From CAYYMH01 sp964472785 (GTDB lineage Bacteria; Zhuqueibacterota; Zhuqueibacteria; Thermofontimicrobiales; Thermofontimicrobiaceae), in NCBI GenBank assembly GCA_964472785.1, contig CAYYMH010000001.1, forward strand, positions 222,930-286,929: a DNA stretch of 64,000 nt, read 5' to 3'. The position numbers and the translations under genes were made by a program. A model generated the notes under the pieces. It was not told the origin of the DNA and made no database searches. It worked only from the letters and a program-made list of their open reading frames with translations. Of this stretch, positions 35,230-43,397 are shown piece after piece. Position 1 is the stretch's first letter; every line of letters starts with the position of its first letter.

Positions 35230-35724
35230 TTACTTCTGACCGCCGCGGGTTGTTTTACCTTTGGGACCTGTCCCGTCACAATCACCAGCTTTTGCGCCAT
35301 TTCCGGTGCCATCTTGAGGACGAACACCAGAGTTACCAGTCCCGTCGCCAGGCCCATAGCCTCGTTTACCTTTTCCACCCCGTTTCATCCCTTGGTTATC
35401 GTTTATGCCATCACCATTCTCATCGATGAAACCTTTATTTCCGCTGCGAACTTTTGGACCATCATAATCCGGGTCAACACCGTTCGGAATACCATCAGCA
35501 TCGTGATCTGGTGCATTGTCATTGTAACCATCACCATTCTCATCCACAAAATTCTTGCCATGCTGAAGGTCAGTGGGGTCGGTTATTGGTTTTTGAATTT
35601 GCACTTGATTTTTCTCTTTTTTTGCATTTTCAACTTTGTTTTTGTCCTGTGCAAAAGAAAAAACAGTTAATGCAAGACTCAAGCCAATCACCAAAAGGCT
35701 ACTAATTAAATTAGATCGTTTCAT
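35230..35724 (-). CDS. Small exported calcium-loop protein with Gly/Asp-rich tail
   Basis: A 164-residue protein with a signal peptide (about 1-25, ending FAQ). The middle carries three thrombospondin-3/EF-hand-like loops: VDENGDGYNDN, DHDADGIPNGVDPDYDG and IDENGDGINDN. The last 55 residues are a low-complexity Gly/Asp/Lys tail (GPGDGTGNSGVRPQDGTGNG). AGGAGG precedes the ATG. It is the first gene of the minus-strand surface unit and is divergent from the ECF sigma gene across 307 bases. Its layout matches the protein at 31512-31892. Function unknown. Confidence 0.8.
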   Translation of the reverse strand: MKRSNLISSLLVIGLSLALTVFSFAQDKNKVENAKKEKNQVQIQKPITDPTDLQHGKNFVDENGDGYNDNAPDHDADGIPNGVDPDYDGPKVRSGNKGFIDENGDGINDNQGMKRGGKGKRGYGPGDGTGNSGVRPQDGTGNGAKAGDCDGTGPKGKTTRGGQK

Positions 35725-36031
35725 GATAAATCCTCCTGAAGTTAGTTTTAATTTTGATTAAAAATTACTTTATTTAAATTCTGTCTTGATAATATTCAAA
35801 TCCTGTGCCAAAATAAATTTACAGCAATTAAGCATTTTAAATTCAATGGGATATGCATAGTTAGTATAAAGAGAGGAAAGTCATTAATTCGACCAAATAG
35901 TCGAGATGATAGCCCGAGAAGTCGAAATTTTAAAGTTGCAAAAGCATATTTTGAAGAATGATTGAACAAAAATGTAAATTTTAGGTTCAACCATACACTT
36001 GAACTGGAGTATGTTAAAGGGATCAATCGCA
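35725..36031. other. Divergent intergenic region before the ECF sigma operon
   Basis: About 300 AT-rich bases separate the minus-strand surface unit from the sigma-factor operon. I see a short inverted repeat (TTGAAC at 35962-35967, GTTCAA at 35985-35990) close to the sigma gene, which could be an operator, but no convincing -35/-10 pair. A minus-strand open stretch here shows no ribosome binding site or family features. Confidence 0.3.
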
Positions 36032-36607
36032 TTGGACGAAAATGAACTGATTAAAAAGATACAGACTGGCGATGTTCAGGCGTTTAAGCAGCTTTTCGAA
36101 TTGTACAGGGAGTCCGTATTTAACCTGTGTTTTCGGTTTGCGAATAACGGTGAGGAAGCTGAAGATTTATGTCAGGATGTGTTCGTAAAAATTTTTCGGG
36201 CAGTGAGTTCTTTCCGATTTAAGTCAAAGCCGGCAACCTGGATTTACAGAATTACCGTCAATCGCTGTTTAAATTATAAACGAAAACACGAAAGTTTGAA
36301 TTGGTTGTCGATTGATAATCCTTCCTCAAAGAATGATGTGTTCACGGAAGAAGAATTTCAATCCAAAGAGAACCACCCGCAAGAATCAATCGAACAGCGA
36401 GAGCGTGAACAGATCGTAATGAAAGCAATCAAGTCTTTACCAAAAAATCAACAGGTTGCATTAGTACTTCAGCGTTATCAGGAGATGACCGTAAAAGAAA
36501 TTGCAGATGTGACTGGTTGTTCTGTAGCCTCGGTTCAATCCAGATTGGCCCGCGCAAAAGAAAATCTTTACAAAAAACTCAAGCCATATCTTGACGATTT
36601 AATTTAA
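36032..36607 (+). CDS. ECF-type RNA polymerase sigma factor
   Basis: About 191 residues with sigma region 2 (QAFKQLFELYRESVFNLCFR, EAEDLCQDVFVKIF, ATWIYRITVNRCLNYKRK) and region 4 (LPKNQQVALVLQRYQEMTVK, SVASVQSRLARAKENL). The start is uncertain: ATG at 36011 has GGAG only one base upstream, while TTG at 36032 has AAAGGGA nine bases upstream and begins with the usual LDENELIKKI. I prefer the TTG. It heads an operon with its zinc-finger anti-sigma factor, a Spy/CpxP-like protein and a Cys/His-rich protein, a pattern typical of envelope or metal-stress control. Confidence 0.93.
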   Translation: MDENELIKKIQTGDVQAFKQLFELYRESVFNLCFRFANNGEEAEDLCQDVFVKIFRAVSSFRFKSKPATWIYRITVNRCLNYKRKHESLNWLSIDNPSSKNDVFTEEEFQSKENHPQESIEQREREQIVMKAIKSLPKNQQVALVLQRYQEMTVKEIADVTGCSVASVQSRLARAKENLYKKLKPYLDDLI

Positions 36608-36677
36608 AAAAATTGAAAATTGACCGAATGATTTTTCGAATGGTTGTGTCTAATACAATGAACGAGGAGAAAACTCA

Positions 36678-37169
36678 GTGAATTGCCGAAAAGTAGAAAA
36701 ACAATTTATCCGCTATATTGATAATGAATTGTCTCAGGCACAGAAGATCAATATAGAAACGCATTTGCGGACGTGTAAAGTATGCTCAAAGCGGTTGGCA
36801 CGATTAAGCGATTTAATCAAACCTGAACAACCAATACCGTCTATCGATTCACCGGATTTCCTTTGGGAACGCATTTATATGAAAATAACAAAACCGAAAC
36901 AGGAAACCGGAGTTTTGAACTGGTTATTCGGAGAGATGCCGAGATATGCAACGGTTGCTTTATCTTGCTGCTTGTTTGTCATTTCTGCTGCAATTGGAGT
37001 GTTTCTGGGTAGTTATCCCTTGGATACCATTAATGGAGCCCAATCAATTGCTGATCAAACATCAGTGTCCCAGGAACTGGGTGATGATCTATATTTAAAA
37101 AATTTTTCTGATCTGCCAGCGGGCTCTGTCGGAGATATCTATTTTTCACTGGGAAACGAACAAAAATAA
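36678..37169 (+). CDS. Zinc-finger anti-sigma factor
   Basis: A 163-residue membrane protein. The cytoplasmic N-terminus has the zf-HC2/ZAS pattern: NCRKVEKQFIRYIDNELS, then THLRTCKVCSKR giving the His-x3-Cys-x2-Cys zinc site. A single transmembrane helix lies at about 95-117 (ALSCCLFVISAAIGVFLG). The periplasmic tail is short, about 45 residues. Translation starts at GTG 36678, with GAGGAG eight bases upstream. It should hold the sigma factor encoded 70 bases upstream in an inactive state and release it on a periplasmic signal, possibly sensed with the next gene. Confidence 0.88.
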   Translation: MNCRKVEKQFIRYIDNELSQAQKINIETHLRTCKVCSKRLARLSDLIKPEQPIPSIDSPDFLWERIYMKITKPKQETGVLNWLFGEMPRYATVALSCCLFVISAAIGVFLGSYPLDTINGAQSIADQTSVSQELGDDLYLKNFSDLPAGSVGDIYFSLGNEQK

Positions 37170-37178
37170 AAGACTAAA

Positions 37179-37718
37179 ATGAAAAAGAAATTAACAATAA
37201 TTCTCATTGCTATTTTGATCGTTATCAACTTGTCTGCGTTTGCAACTTTGACTTATCGACGTTATTGCGCATTTCACAAATCCTGTCCTCTTAGCGAACA
37301 CATGTCAGAGAATGAATGTTATTTGTACAGAGAACTAAATTTGTCAGATGAACAGGTTCAACAGATAACAGCGTTAAAAAAAGAATTTTACACCAATGTA
37401 GATCCAATCAGCGCGAAGTTAAATAAAAAAAGATTCGAACTGGTCGGATTATTATCCGAGACGAAACCGGATACGAATCAAATAAATGATTTAATCCGGG
37501 AAGTTGATAACCTTCAGGCAGGATTGCAAAAACATGTGATATATTTTTTATTACAGGAAAAAGAAATACTAAATGCAAAGCAACAGAAAAAATTTCTGTC
37601 ATTAATTGAAGACCAGCTCGTACAAAGGTCTCAAAATTATCGGATTCCCGGAATAGAATGCCTGGAAGATAGTTGTAAAAATGGAATTAAATCATTAAAT
37701 AATTATCCAAATCATTAA
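37179..37718 (+). CDS. Spy/CpxP/CnrX-like periplasmic sensor protein
   Basis: A 179-residue protein with an N-terminal membrane helix (about 5-25) and a helical periplasmic domain. LNLSDEQVQQITALKKEFY is the typical start of the heavy-metal-resistance/LTxxQ fold, followed by a helical hairpin and LNAKQQKKFLSLIEDQL. Cysteines at CAFHKSC (about 31-37) and near the C-terminus (IECLEDSCKNG) could bind metal or form disulfides. It lies nine bases after the anti-sigma gene, and by analogy with CnrYXH may tune that protein in response to metal or misfolded envelope proteins. The ligand is not predictable. Confidence 0.75.
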   Translation: MKKKLTIILIAILIVINLSAFATLTYRRYCAFHKSCPLSEHMSENECYLYRELNLSDEQVQQITALKKEFYTNVDPISAKLNKKRFELVGLLSETKPDTNQINDLIREVDNLQAGLQKHVIYFLLQEKEILNAKQQKKFLSLIEDQLVQRSQNYRIPGIECLEDSCKNGIKSLNNYPNH

Positions 37719-37739
37719 TTAATCTAAAGGAGTTTTAAC

Positions 37740-38087
37740 ATGAAAAATTTTAAAGTGGTCGGAATTTTGTTGTTGGTTGCTGCTATCATTGCAAGCTTTG
37801 TGATTTATGGCATTGCTCAGGATAAAGACAAAGACAAAAAAGTCACAGCGAAAACCGAAACAACCGTGAAGACTGAAAAAGAAAAAGTCGATTGTCCCCA
37901 TGCCAAAAAAGAGGACTGCGTTAAGAAGGCGGCAGACTGTCCACATGCAAAAACAGCAAAGGTTCTGATTAAAGGCGCAAAACCGCATGCTGATTGTGAC
38001 AAAGCCAAAGCAGATTGCAAAGAAAACTGCGAAGAGAACTGCGATCATCATAAAACGGTGAAGAAATCCAACGATAAAGAAAAGTAA
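37740..38087 (+). CDS. Small exported Cys/His/Lys-rich protein
   Basis: A 115-residue protein with a signal peptide or anchor (about 5-24) and a highly charged mature part. Repeated CPHAK motifs (CPHAKKEDC, CPHAKTAK), HADCDKAKADC and a closing CKENCEENCDHHK give nine cysteines and five histidines in about 70 residues, a composition that fits metal binding. I know no family. AAAGGAG precedes the ATG. It is the last gene of the ECF operon and is closed by a strong terminator, so it is probably a target of that stress response as well as a member of it. Confidence 0.72.
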   Translation: MKNFKVVGILLLVAAIIASFVIYGIAQDKDKDKKVTAKTETTVKTEKEKVDCPHAKKEDCVKKAADCPHAKTAKVLIKGAKPHADCDKAKADCKENCEENCDHHKTVKKSNDKEK

Positions 38088-38114
38088 AAATCTGTTTTTT
38101 AGATTTTGATAACC

Positions 38115-38155
38115 AAGGGCAAAGAATTAACAACAGTTTCTTTGCCCTTTTTTTT
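38115..38155 (+). terminator. Rho-independent terminator of the ECF operon
   Basis: A perfect 12-base-pair stem AAGGGCAAAGAA (38115-38126) / TTCTTTGCCCTT (38138-38149) with an 11-base loop, followed by a run of T. Confidence 0.9.
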
Positions 38156-38275
38156 GAAAAATAAATTTGGGAACGTTAATTTAAATTCTATCGATAATTA
38201 ATTATAGGTCTAAAAGTGCAGAAATTCCGGAGTGGAGTGAATCAAACAAAATGTAAGGTTGAACATTAAAGAGCG

Positions 38276-39643
38276 TTATTTTTTCATGCCCAATTTTTCT
38301 AATCGAGACCGCAAGTGCCTTTCAGTGATCCCCAAAAATCGAGCTGCAGCGCTTTGATTGCCGTCTGTTTCCGAAAGGGCGGCAGTGATCATTTCCTTTT
38401 CAAAAGCCTTTATTTTCTTCTCATATCCGTCGTCAATATTTTGAGGGTCCAGTATTTCACGATGAGATGTGATTTTTAAAAATTCGGGTAAATCCTTTTG
38501 AGTGATATATTCCTCTCTGGTGAGAACGACAGCACTCTCAATCATATTTTCCAACTCTCTGATATTGCCGGTAAAATCATATTTCATCAAAAAATTTAAC
38601 GCTTCTTTTGTGATCCCTTTGACCGGCTTGCTATTTGCTTGTGCGTATTTTTCGATAAAGTGATCAATGAGAACAGGGATGTCTGTTTTTCGTTTTCGCA
38701 GGGGTGGAATCCACACCGAAACAACATTTAAGCGAAAGAACAGATCTTCCCTGAATTCATTCTTTTTTAGCATATCTTCCAAATTCCGATGTGTCGCAGC
38801 AATGATGCGAACGTCAATGTTGATGGGCTTGTTGCTACCGATCCGTTCAATTTGTCCGAATTGAATCGCGCGCAATAGTTTGACCTGTACCTGAAGCGGG
38901 ATATCGCCAACCTCGTCGATAAACAGGGTGCCACCATTGGCTTGTTCAAATCTACCGATTCGCTGCTGGGTTGCTCCGGTGAAGGCGCCTTTCTCATGAC
39001 CGAACAGTTCGCTTTCAAGCAAATTTTCGGATAACGCAGCTACGTTTACCACGACGAAAGGCTTTTCCTTTCTGGGACTCGCGAAGTGGATGGCTCTGGC
39101 AATGAGTTCTTTTCCCGTACCAGTCTCGCCTCGAATTAAAACAGTCGTTTTACTCGGAGCAACCCGGGCGGCAGTGCTCATAACCGTTTCCATTTCCCGG
39201 CTTTGTGAAACGATCGCATCAAATTTAAATTTATCTTCAATCTGTTCCTTTAAAAGCCGGTTTTCATCAATTAGCTGCTGTTTCTCCTTAATTCGTTCAA
39301 TCAGAGTCTCCAGCTCATCCAAATCAATCGGTTTGGTGAGATAGTCGTAAGCACCGGCTTTCATTAACTTGACAGCATTTTCAATATTACCGTATGCAGT
39401 CATGACGACAACGTCGATATCCGGATTTAACTCTTTTATTTTATTTAATACAGTGAATCCGTCCCATTCCGGCATGCGAAAGTCAGTGAGAACAATATTG
39501 ATCAAATTTTGTTGAGCAATGTTCAAACCTTCGGGGCCATCGCTTGCTGTAAAAATTTCATAATTGCGGCGTTTTAAAAAACTTTTCAATGAGATAAGTT
39601 GTGCTTCCTCGTCATCAATTATGAGAATGGATAGCTTATTCAT
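38276..39643 (-). CDS. Sigma-54-dependent response regulator (NtrC/ZraR family)
   Basis: A 455-residue protein with three domains. Receiver 1-120 has the phosphoacceptor Asp54 in LTDFRMPEWDG. The AAA+ domain (about 145-375) has Walker A GETGTGKE (172-179), the sigma-54 contact loop GAFTGA (219-224) and Walker B TLFIDEVGD. A Fis-type helix-turn-helix ends the protein (GNQSAAARFLGITERHLRSR). It follows the histidine kinase gene by 38 bases in the same direction, so the two are a pair. Targets are unknown; I found no clear -24/-12 promoter in the window. Confidence 0.96.
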   Translation of the reverse strand: MNKLSILIIDDEEAQLISLKSFLKRRNYEIFTASDGPEGLNIAQQNLINIVLTDFRMPEWDGFTVLNKIKELNPDIDVVVMTAYGNIENAVKLMKAGAYDYLTKPIDLDELETLIERIKEKQQLIDENRLLKEQIEDKFKFDAIVSQSREMETVMSTAARVAPSKTTVLIRGETGTGKELIARAIHFASPRKEKPFVVVNVAALSENLLESELFGHEKGAFTGATQQRIGRFEQANGGTLFIDEVGDIPLQVQVKLLRAIQFGQIERIGSNKPINIDVRIIAATHRNLEDMLKKNEFREDLFFRLNVVSVWIPPLRKRKTDIPVLIDHFIEKYAQANSKPVKGITKEALNFLMKYDFTGNIRELENMIESAVVLTREEYITQKDLPEFLKITSHREILDPQNIDDGYEKKIKAFEKEMITAALSETDGNQSAAARFLGITERHLRSRLEKLGMKK

Positions 39644-39681
39644 TGCAATGCTGCACTCCGTTTTTGATTTAACTGTAAATT

Positions 39682-41709
39682 TTAGTTTGCAACAACAATC
39701 GGCAGCCGGATAATAATTTTTGCTCCTCTGTTTTTTTCACTTTCAAGTGAAATAATACCATTGTGTTCATAAATTATTTGCTGTACGATACTTAAACCGA
39801 TACCGGTGCCTTTTCCCTTGGTGGTAAAATAAAGATTAAATATTTTGGACTTGATCGTATCTGAAATGCCGCCTCCGTCATCTTGAACGATGATTTCCAG
39901 CTCATGTTGATTTATATTATTGATTTCAATTTGAATCGTGCCATCCTTCCCAATAGCATCCACTGCATTCTGAATTAAATTCATGAACACCTGCTGCATT
40001 TGCTGACGGTCCCACTGAACTGTGCCATCCCAATCCAGACTTAATGAGAATTTGATCTTATGTTCTTCGAACATGGATTTATACTGTTGGTGTAAATATT
40101 CGATAAAACCCGACAATTTAAATTTTTCCGGCTCAATTGATTTTGGACGAGCGAAAAGAAGAAAGTTCTCGATAGTTTTATTAATTCGTTGAACTTCTTT
40201 CGTCACAATGCCAGCTAATTGATGATATTCATCTTCATTTTTTGCTGGCTCGAAATCCTTATCTAACTGTTGCACAATAGTACCGATAGCATTCAATGGA
40301 TTTCTGATTTCGTGAGCCACTCCGGATGCCAGCTCACCCATGGCAGATAACCGTTCTCTGCGTTGAATTTGCTCTTCCAGCTTTCGGATTTCGGTCAGAT
40401 CCTTTATCACCAGAATTTTATTCTGATTCCCGGTTTCATCATAAAAAATTGAATTCGAAACCAATAATACCTTTCTCTGATCTTGAATCGTGCATTCAAT
40501 TTGTTTCATGGATGCGGAAGTCAGTAGTAATTCTTTACATTGTGGCTCACTAATAAATTGGTTTAACGGCTTCCCGATTACCGACTTTTCTTTGATGTGA
40601 AACAAATCTTCAGCAGCCTGATTGATGATCTTTGTGTCATCATTTTTATCAAGAACCATGATCGCATCGCTGACGTTTTGAATAATGTTTGATGAGTAGG
40701 TTTCAACAACTTGATATTGCCGCTGCAACAGATGATAATTTTGACGAACAATAATGAGTGCGAAAACGATGAAGCCGATGGAAATTAAAATCAAAGTGAT
40801 AATGACAATTCTTCGATAGATTCGTGCTTTGATCTGATTTAACGGCGCCACGGATAAACCCAGCCTGAATAAACCGACCGGGATGTCATTGTAATAAAAA
40901 GAATGGACTGATTCAAAAACGTGTTCTGAATCAAAACGGCTCATCCGGTATGTATAAATTGAATCCTGCAAAGCACGTTTTAGAAAATCAGAGTCGTTGA
41001 TCCGCTCCAATTCGGTGACATTTTCGGATGCAGCAATGATGCCCATCGTATCCTGCAGTGCGACGTAAACGATGCCGGGATTGTTTGAAATGTCTTTTAA
41101 AAGTGAACCAAAACCAATTTCCCTTCTAAATCTTAACAGATCATCAGCATTCAAATTTAACACAATGGCGTTTCTATTGTTGGTGGCTAATGCAATGGAA
41201 TAGCGCATCCCTTTTTCGACCTTCGCCTGTCTATAACCGATGATTAATGTATCTTGCTCATCTTTAAAAATTGGTTGCAATGTTTCAATTAATGATGCGG
41301 ATTCTTGGTTTAGAAAGTTGTCACCGGGATTGCTTGTAAATATTTTTTTACCGTTTGGGGAAATGATATCAATGCGGTAAATATTATTTGTCTGTGAGAG
41401 CAGACTGAGGAATTCACTGTTTAGTTTGTTTCTGTTGTATAAATAATTAATAAATCCGGCATTGTTCAGCAATCTCTCCTCTAAAAAAACTTCAAGGTGC
41501 TCATAGGTCAATAACGCATTTTTAGAGGAGATGAGTACTGTTTCCAACAGGGTGTGAGCCTGCTGTTTCATTAAATCGAGCAATTCTTTTTTACTCTGAT
41601 TCAGTTCGATCAAAGCGGATGAAATCATGATGCCAGCCAGTACGATAAATACGAATATCAGGCTCCTGGGGTGCAAAAAGAATCTTTTTGATTGTCGCTT
41701 CAATGCCAT
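39682..41709 (-). CDS. Membrane sensor histidine kinase (NtrB/ZraS-like)
   Basis: A 675-residue protein. Two membrane helices (about 16-34 and 300-322) enclose a 265-residue periplasmic sensor region that looks like a dCache/PAS fold (for example YRIDIISPNGKKIFTSNPGD). A cytoplasmic PAS domain follows (about 340-440, NVSDAIMVLDKNDDTKIINQ). The HisKA domain has the H-box SGVAHEIRNPLNA (His466), and the ATPase domain carries the N, G1 and G2 boxes (NLIQNAVDAI, DDGGGIS, KGKGTGIGL). The signal is unknown. It is the first gene of the pair with the sigma-54 regulator. Confidence 0.95.
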   Translation of the reverse strand: MALKRQSKRFFLHPRSLIFVFIVLAGIMISSALIELNQSKKELLDLMKQQAHTLLETVLISSKNALLTYEHLEVFLEERLLNNAGFINYLYNRNKLNSEFLSLLSQTNNIYRIDIISPNGKKIFTSNPGDNFLNQESASLIETLQPIFKDEQDTLIIGYRQAKVEKGMRYSIALATNNRNAIVLNLNADDLLRFRREIGFGSLLKDISNNPGIVYVALQDTMGIIAASENVTELERINDSDFLKRALQDSIYTYRMSRFDSEHVFESVHSFYYNDIPVGLFRLGLSVAPLNQIKARIYRRIVIITLILISIGFIVFALIIVRQNYHLLQRQYQVVETYSSNIIQNVSDAIMVLDKNDDTKIINQAAEDLFHIKEKSVIGKPLNQFISEPQCKELLLTSASMKQIECTIQDQRKVLLVSNSIFYDETGNQNKILVIKDLTEIRKLEEQIQRRERLSAMGELASGVAHEIRNPLNAIGTIVQQLDKDFEPAKNEDEYHQLAGIVTKEVQRINKTIENFLLFARPKSIEPEKFKLSGFIEYLHQQYKSMFEEHKIKFSLSLDWDGTVQWDRQQMQQVFMNLIQNAVDAIGKDGTIQIEINNINQHELEIIVQDDGGGISDTIKSKIFNLYFTTKGKGTGIGLSIVQQIIYEHNGIISLESEKNRGAKIIIRLPIVVAN

Positions 41710-41767
41710 AAATGAATTCTTCGCTGGTGTTAATTGGGACTGCTAATGTCTGATTCAGTCAGAAAAA

Positions 41768-41798
41768 GACATTCCTGCAATAAGATTGCAGGAATGTC
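41768..41798 (-). terminator. Strong terminator of the STAS/SLC12/coiled-coil operon
   Basis: GACATTCCTGCAAT (41768-41781) and ATTGCAGGAATGTC (41785-41798) form a perfect 14-base-pair stem with a 3-base loop. On the minus strand the stem is followed by TTTTTCT. It separates the coiled-coil genes from the kinase gene. Confidence 0.92.
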
Positions 41799-41878
41799 AA
41801 TGTTTGCTGTTCACCTAAATGTCTGAAAGTTGATGAATTTAATATCATAAAGATCAAGTGATTGACTGAATCAATGAC

Positions 41879-42355
41879 TTATTTCTTCTGATCTGTCTCT
41901 TTTTTATCTTTATCAGCAGATGATTTCGGTTGTTTGGATTTTTGCTCTTCAACCTGTTGCTTCTTTTTCTCTTCCTGATCGATTTCCTGTTCAAGAGACT
42001 CGATTTGTTTCTCGATATCATTTATCTTTTCAATAATTTCTTTCACCTCGGCGTCTGTGTAAACATCTTTTTTGTTCTTTTTTAATAAGTCATAAACCTT
42101 GCCACCAAGTTCAGTAAATTGGCCTGAAACTTCACGATTTAGGGTGTAATGTTTGACTTTCAATCGACCAAGTTCATAATATTCCTGGGTTTTATCACTG
42201 ACCAGGGTTGCAAACTCTTTTCCTTTTTCAGCGACGTCTGAAGCGATCTTCGGCGCTCTTTCAGCAACTGTTTTTCCGAAGCTCTCTGCTCCTTCTCTCA
42301 CCGATTTCGCACTTTGCTCCAATGTCTGTTTTACTTTTTCCCATAAACTTGCCAT
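41879..42355 (-). CDS. Coiled-coil protein, paralogue of the TrkA-C protein's N-terminal part
   Basis: A 158-residue soluble, helical protein rich in Lys, Glu and Gln. It opens MASLWEKVKQTLEQSAKSV and contains LGGKVYDLLKK, which align with LKARFSESAKSVSDK and LGGKVYQF in the neighbour at 42492-43055. The C-terminal third is a predicted coiled coil with a KE/Q-rich tail (SLEQEIDQEEKKKQQVEE). It lacks the TrkA-C domain of its paralogue. AGAGGAG precedes the ATG. As the last gene before the terminator it belongs to the transport-linked operon. Function unknown. Confidence 0.75.
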   Translation of the reverse strand: MASLWEKVKQTLEQSAKSVREGAESFGKTVAERAPKIASDVAEKGKEFATLVSDKTQEYYELGRLKVKHYTLNREVSGQFTELGGKVYDLLKKNKKDVYTDAEVKEIIEKINDIEKQIESLEQEIDQEEKKKQQVEEQKSKQPKSSADKDKKETDQKK

Positions 42356-42491
42356 GGTTTATCTCCTCTTGATTTATTATCAGTAATACTTGTACAGGTT
42401 TTATGTTCCTAAAAGAGTTACATTTATAACTTTGATATTTTCAATAATTACGAAATCAACCTGCAAGAGATGTTTGTTTAACTGAGAAATG

Positions 42492-43055
42492 TTATTTCCC
42501 CATCGTTTCCAAAACTTTTTGGACGTCATCTTTTTCTCCCAACAGGGTGACTTTATCATCTTGTTTGAAGGTTGTTTTTCCGTCCGGGATTACCACCTTT
42601 TCCTTTCTCACGATTGCCCCAACTAATACATTTTTGGGTAATTTGATATCCATAAGTTTCTTTCCGATTAATTCTGAATTTTCAGTAACAACAAACTGAT
42701 CGATAGAGCCATCCCCCAACTCAAGATCTTTTTTAAACTGTTTTAATTTGTGTCCGTCAACAACAGTCTTATTGGTCAACTCTTCGAGTTGTGACTCTTT
42801 CTCTTTGAGTTGTTTTTCCGCGTCTTTCAACTTTTCGACAATATCATTCGTCTCTTTCACCAAATCCTGCTGTTTATTTTCAACCTGGAATTGGTAAACT
42901 TTTCCGCCCAATTCATTTTTCAAGTGATCAATATCTTTTTCAATCGAAAATATCTCCCAGCGCAGTTTGGCAATCGTTGATAATTCATAACTTTTATCAG
43001 AAACGGATTTAGCACTTTCGCTAAAACGCGCTTTCAAATCGTCCCACCATTTCAT
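42492..43055 (-). CDS. Coiled-coil protein with C-terminal TrkA-C (RCK_C) domain
   Basis: 187 residues. Residues 1-105 are a helical coiled coil (ENKQQDLVKETNDIVEKLKD and onward). Residues about 112-187 match the TrkA-C fold: SELIGKKLMDIKLPKNVLVG, AIVRKEKVVIPDGKTTFKQD, then DKVTLLGEKDDVQKV. TrkA-C domains usually sit on potassium channel or transporter gating rings and can bind small ligands such as cyclic di-AMP; here no Rossmann RCK_N part is present. AGGAGG precedes the ATG. The adjacent SLC12-type transporter gene makes ion-transport control the best guess. Confidence 0.78.
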   Translation of the reverse strand: MKWWDDLKARFSESAKSVSDKSYELSTIAKLRWEIFSIEKDIDHLKNELGGKVYQFQVENKQQDLVKETNDIVEKLKDAEKQLKEKESQLEELTNKTVVDGHKLKQFKKDLELGDGSIDQFVVTENSELIGKKLMDIKLPKNVLVGAIVRKEKVVIPDGKTTFKQDDKVTLLGEKDDVQKVLETMGK

Positions 43056-43397
43056 ATTTTCCTCCTGTATAAGTTAACGTGCTTGTTCTGTAAAACATAC
43101 CGTATTTTGAAGACAGTCCTTTAATGCCCCCTTTTGTGTATCGCCGTCAGTTTAAGAAGTTAATTATTTACAAAGAGCTAAAATTTTAAACTGACGGCAA
43201 TATCCTTAATTGGTTCAAAAACTTACCGCATTTCTAAAATTATTAATTTGACTAAACAGAGTTAATCAGTTTAGTTTTTTGAAACAGTCAAGCAAAATAA
43301 ACATATTTGCTTAGATTAGATGTAAAAATATCATTCACAGATTCAATTAACTTAACTGGCATCATTTCCGCAGATTTGGCTTTGGCATTAACATGGT
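43056..43397. other. Gene-free stretch with inverted repeats inside the coiled-coil operon
   Basis: GCCGTCAGTTTAA (43143-43155) and TTAAACTGACGGC (43186-43198) are exact inverted repeats around a 30-base loop, suitable for a hairpin in the transcript. A second, smaller hairpin (ACTAAAC 43251-43257, GTTTAGT 43269-43275) lies beside it. These may be a processing or attenuation site between two operon genes, or a repeat element. There is no open frame here. Confidence 0.45.

Noticed and set aside
35796..36032. 78-codon minus-strand frame before the sigma gene
   Set aside because: AT-rich intergenic sequence, no ribosome binding site, overlaps the sigma gene start.
37719..38051. 110-codon minus-strand frame opposite the Cys/His-rich gene
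   Set aside because: Lies antisense to a gene with a good ribosome binding site; its Cys/Phe-rich text is the mirror of the Lys/Glu codons.
38276..41709. Sigma-54 -24/-12 promoters near the NtrC-type pair
   Set aside because: No TGGCAC-N5-TTGCA-like match was found upstream of the nearby operons; only partial TGGCA strings occur.
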